The notes under the pieces: generated by a model
Seen by the model: the letters and a program-made list of their open reading frames with translations, nothing else
Databases searched by the model: none
Told to the model about the DNA's origin: nothing
In this document: positions 63,483 to 64,000 of the stretch, piece after piece
How the letters are laid out: each line of letters opens with the position of its first letter
Numbering within the stretch: the stretch's first letter is position 1
Position numbers and translations under genes: made by a program
Assembly: GCA_900455085.1 (NCBI GenBank)
Contig: UGTZ01000001.1
Coordinates: forward strand, 4,184,501-4,248,500
DNA length: 64,000 bases
Origin: Providencia rettgeri
Lineage (GTDB): Bacteria > Pseudomonadota > Gammaproteobacteria > Enterobacterales > Enterobacteriaceae
Reading direction: 5' to 3'

Positions 63483-64000
63483 TCAATAATAGTGCGCTTG
63501 TGGGTGCGGTGATTGGTTCGAATGCATTTCATATCCAACGTCATCATCTTCTTCCGCTGTGAATGGCCATGTTGCCCCGGAAAATGCAACAACTTGATTT
63601 TTACCATCTTGATTAATGATTTGGTAAAATTGCGGTAAATTGAAATTGATAAAGTTTGCGCCATAGGTAAACCGGTCATGGGAAGAAGAATAGAATTTAC
63701 TCACGTCACGAACAAGATCTTCTTTCGACCCCTCACAGTGAGAATAAATTTCAACCCGATTCGCCTCATCTAAAACATAAATATTAAAACCGGTATTATC
63801 TGCCGTATTTTCAAAGAAAAACTGTACAATCCCTTCACTCGCATAGCCATCAACAACTGCAGGTAAATGGTTATCACTCTTCGCCTGAAGTTTAACGGGC
63901 CAGCCATGTAGTTTGTTATGGGAGATAGCCCCGTAGAACTCAACCGCATTCTCAAGTTTTTGTACCGATACGTTCAGACGCTCAAAGAATAACCCCCACG
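63483..64000 (-). CDS. cyaA: Adenylate cyclase, class I (C-terminal end only)
   Basis: The frame is open from the window edge to the stop at 63483, about 172 residues. It matches the C-terminal regulatory part of CyaA (FFERLNVSVQKLENAVEFY, NKLHGWPVKL, DGYASEGIVQFFFE, and a His/Gln-rich terminus SPHPQAHYY). The catalytic domain lies outside. The cyaA-cyaY convergent order is as in E. coli. Confidence 0.93.
   Translation of the reverse strand, partial: WGLFFERLNVSVQKLENAVEFYGAISHNKLHGWPVKLQAKSDNHLPAVVDGYASEGIVQFFFENTADNTGFNIYVLDEANRVEIYSHCEGSKEDLVRDVSKFYSSSHDRFTYGANFINFNLPQFYQIINQDGKNQVVAFSGATWPFTAEEDDDVGYEMHSNQSPHPQAHYY

Overview
The window is chromosomal DNA of a member of the Morganellaceae (Enterobacterales), most likely Providencia. 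This rests on protein sequences that are close to but distinct from the E. coli orthologues, an AT-rich base composition (judged by eye, not computed), and E. coli-like gene order broken by lineage-specific joins. Species level cannot be set from the sequence alone. Most of the window is core genome; the accessory part lies mainly between about 48.3 and 57.2 kb.

Layout: 1-16 kb is the tam/ytf region (tamB-tamA, msrA, paeA/ytfL, ytfK, ytfJ, cysQ, fklB, ytfB), interrupted by a qseBC/ygiW block, nudK and a cupin-mqo pair. 15.6-33.1 kb is the classic envelope, RNA and DNA maintenance superoperon region: rpsF-priB-rpsR-rplI, rlmB, rnr, nsrR, purA, hflC, hflK, hflX, hfq, miaA, mutL, amiB, tsaE, then divergent queG. 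33.1-37.1 kb holds an intergenic DnaA-box cluster with an IHF site (datA-like), three identical tRNA-Gly(GCC) genes, orn, rsgA and psd, followed by mscM. 40.5-48.3 kb carries a Sel1-repeat protein, yigL, pldB, recQ, pldA, yigI and rarD.

The accessory segment holds two tandem 125-bp ERIC elements, an APC-family permease with an amidohydrolase, a hok/sok-type type I toxin-antitoxin locus too small for ordinary gene calling, an rtcB2-prfH ribosome-repair operon behind an unusual leader, a 2-oxoglutarate oxygenase and two unrecognised AT-rich genes. 57.2-64 kb returns to core order: uvrD (with LexA box and leader hairpin), yigB, xerC, yigA, dapF, lptM, cyaY and the 3' end of cyaA.

The most interesting locus is rtcB2-prfH. 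In this family PrfH releases the nascent chain from ribosomes whose 16S rRNA has been cut in the decoding centre, and RtcB2 reseals the RNA. Such a cut removes the anti-Shine-Dalgarno tail. The leader here has a 14-codon ORF with an eight-base perfect Shine-Dalgarno, whereas rtcB2 itself has almost none, which suggests a built-in sensor of 16S 3'-end loss (inference).

A caution on quality: rpsF, recQ, queG, amiB, nudK, the amidohydrolase and one hypothetical gene all carry one-base indels, nearly all in homopolymers. Because several are housekeeping genes, these are most simply read as sequencing or assembly errors, and each is annotated as one gene with the lesion position.
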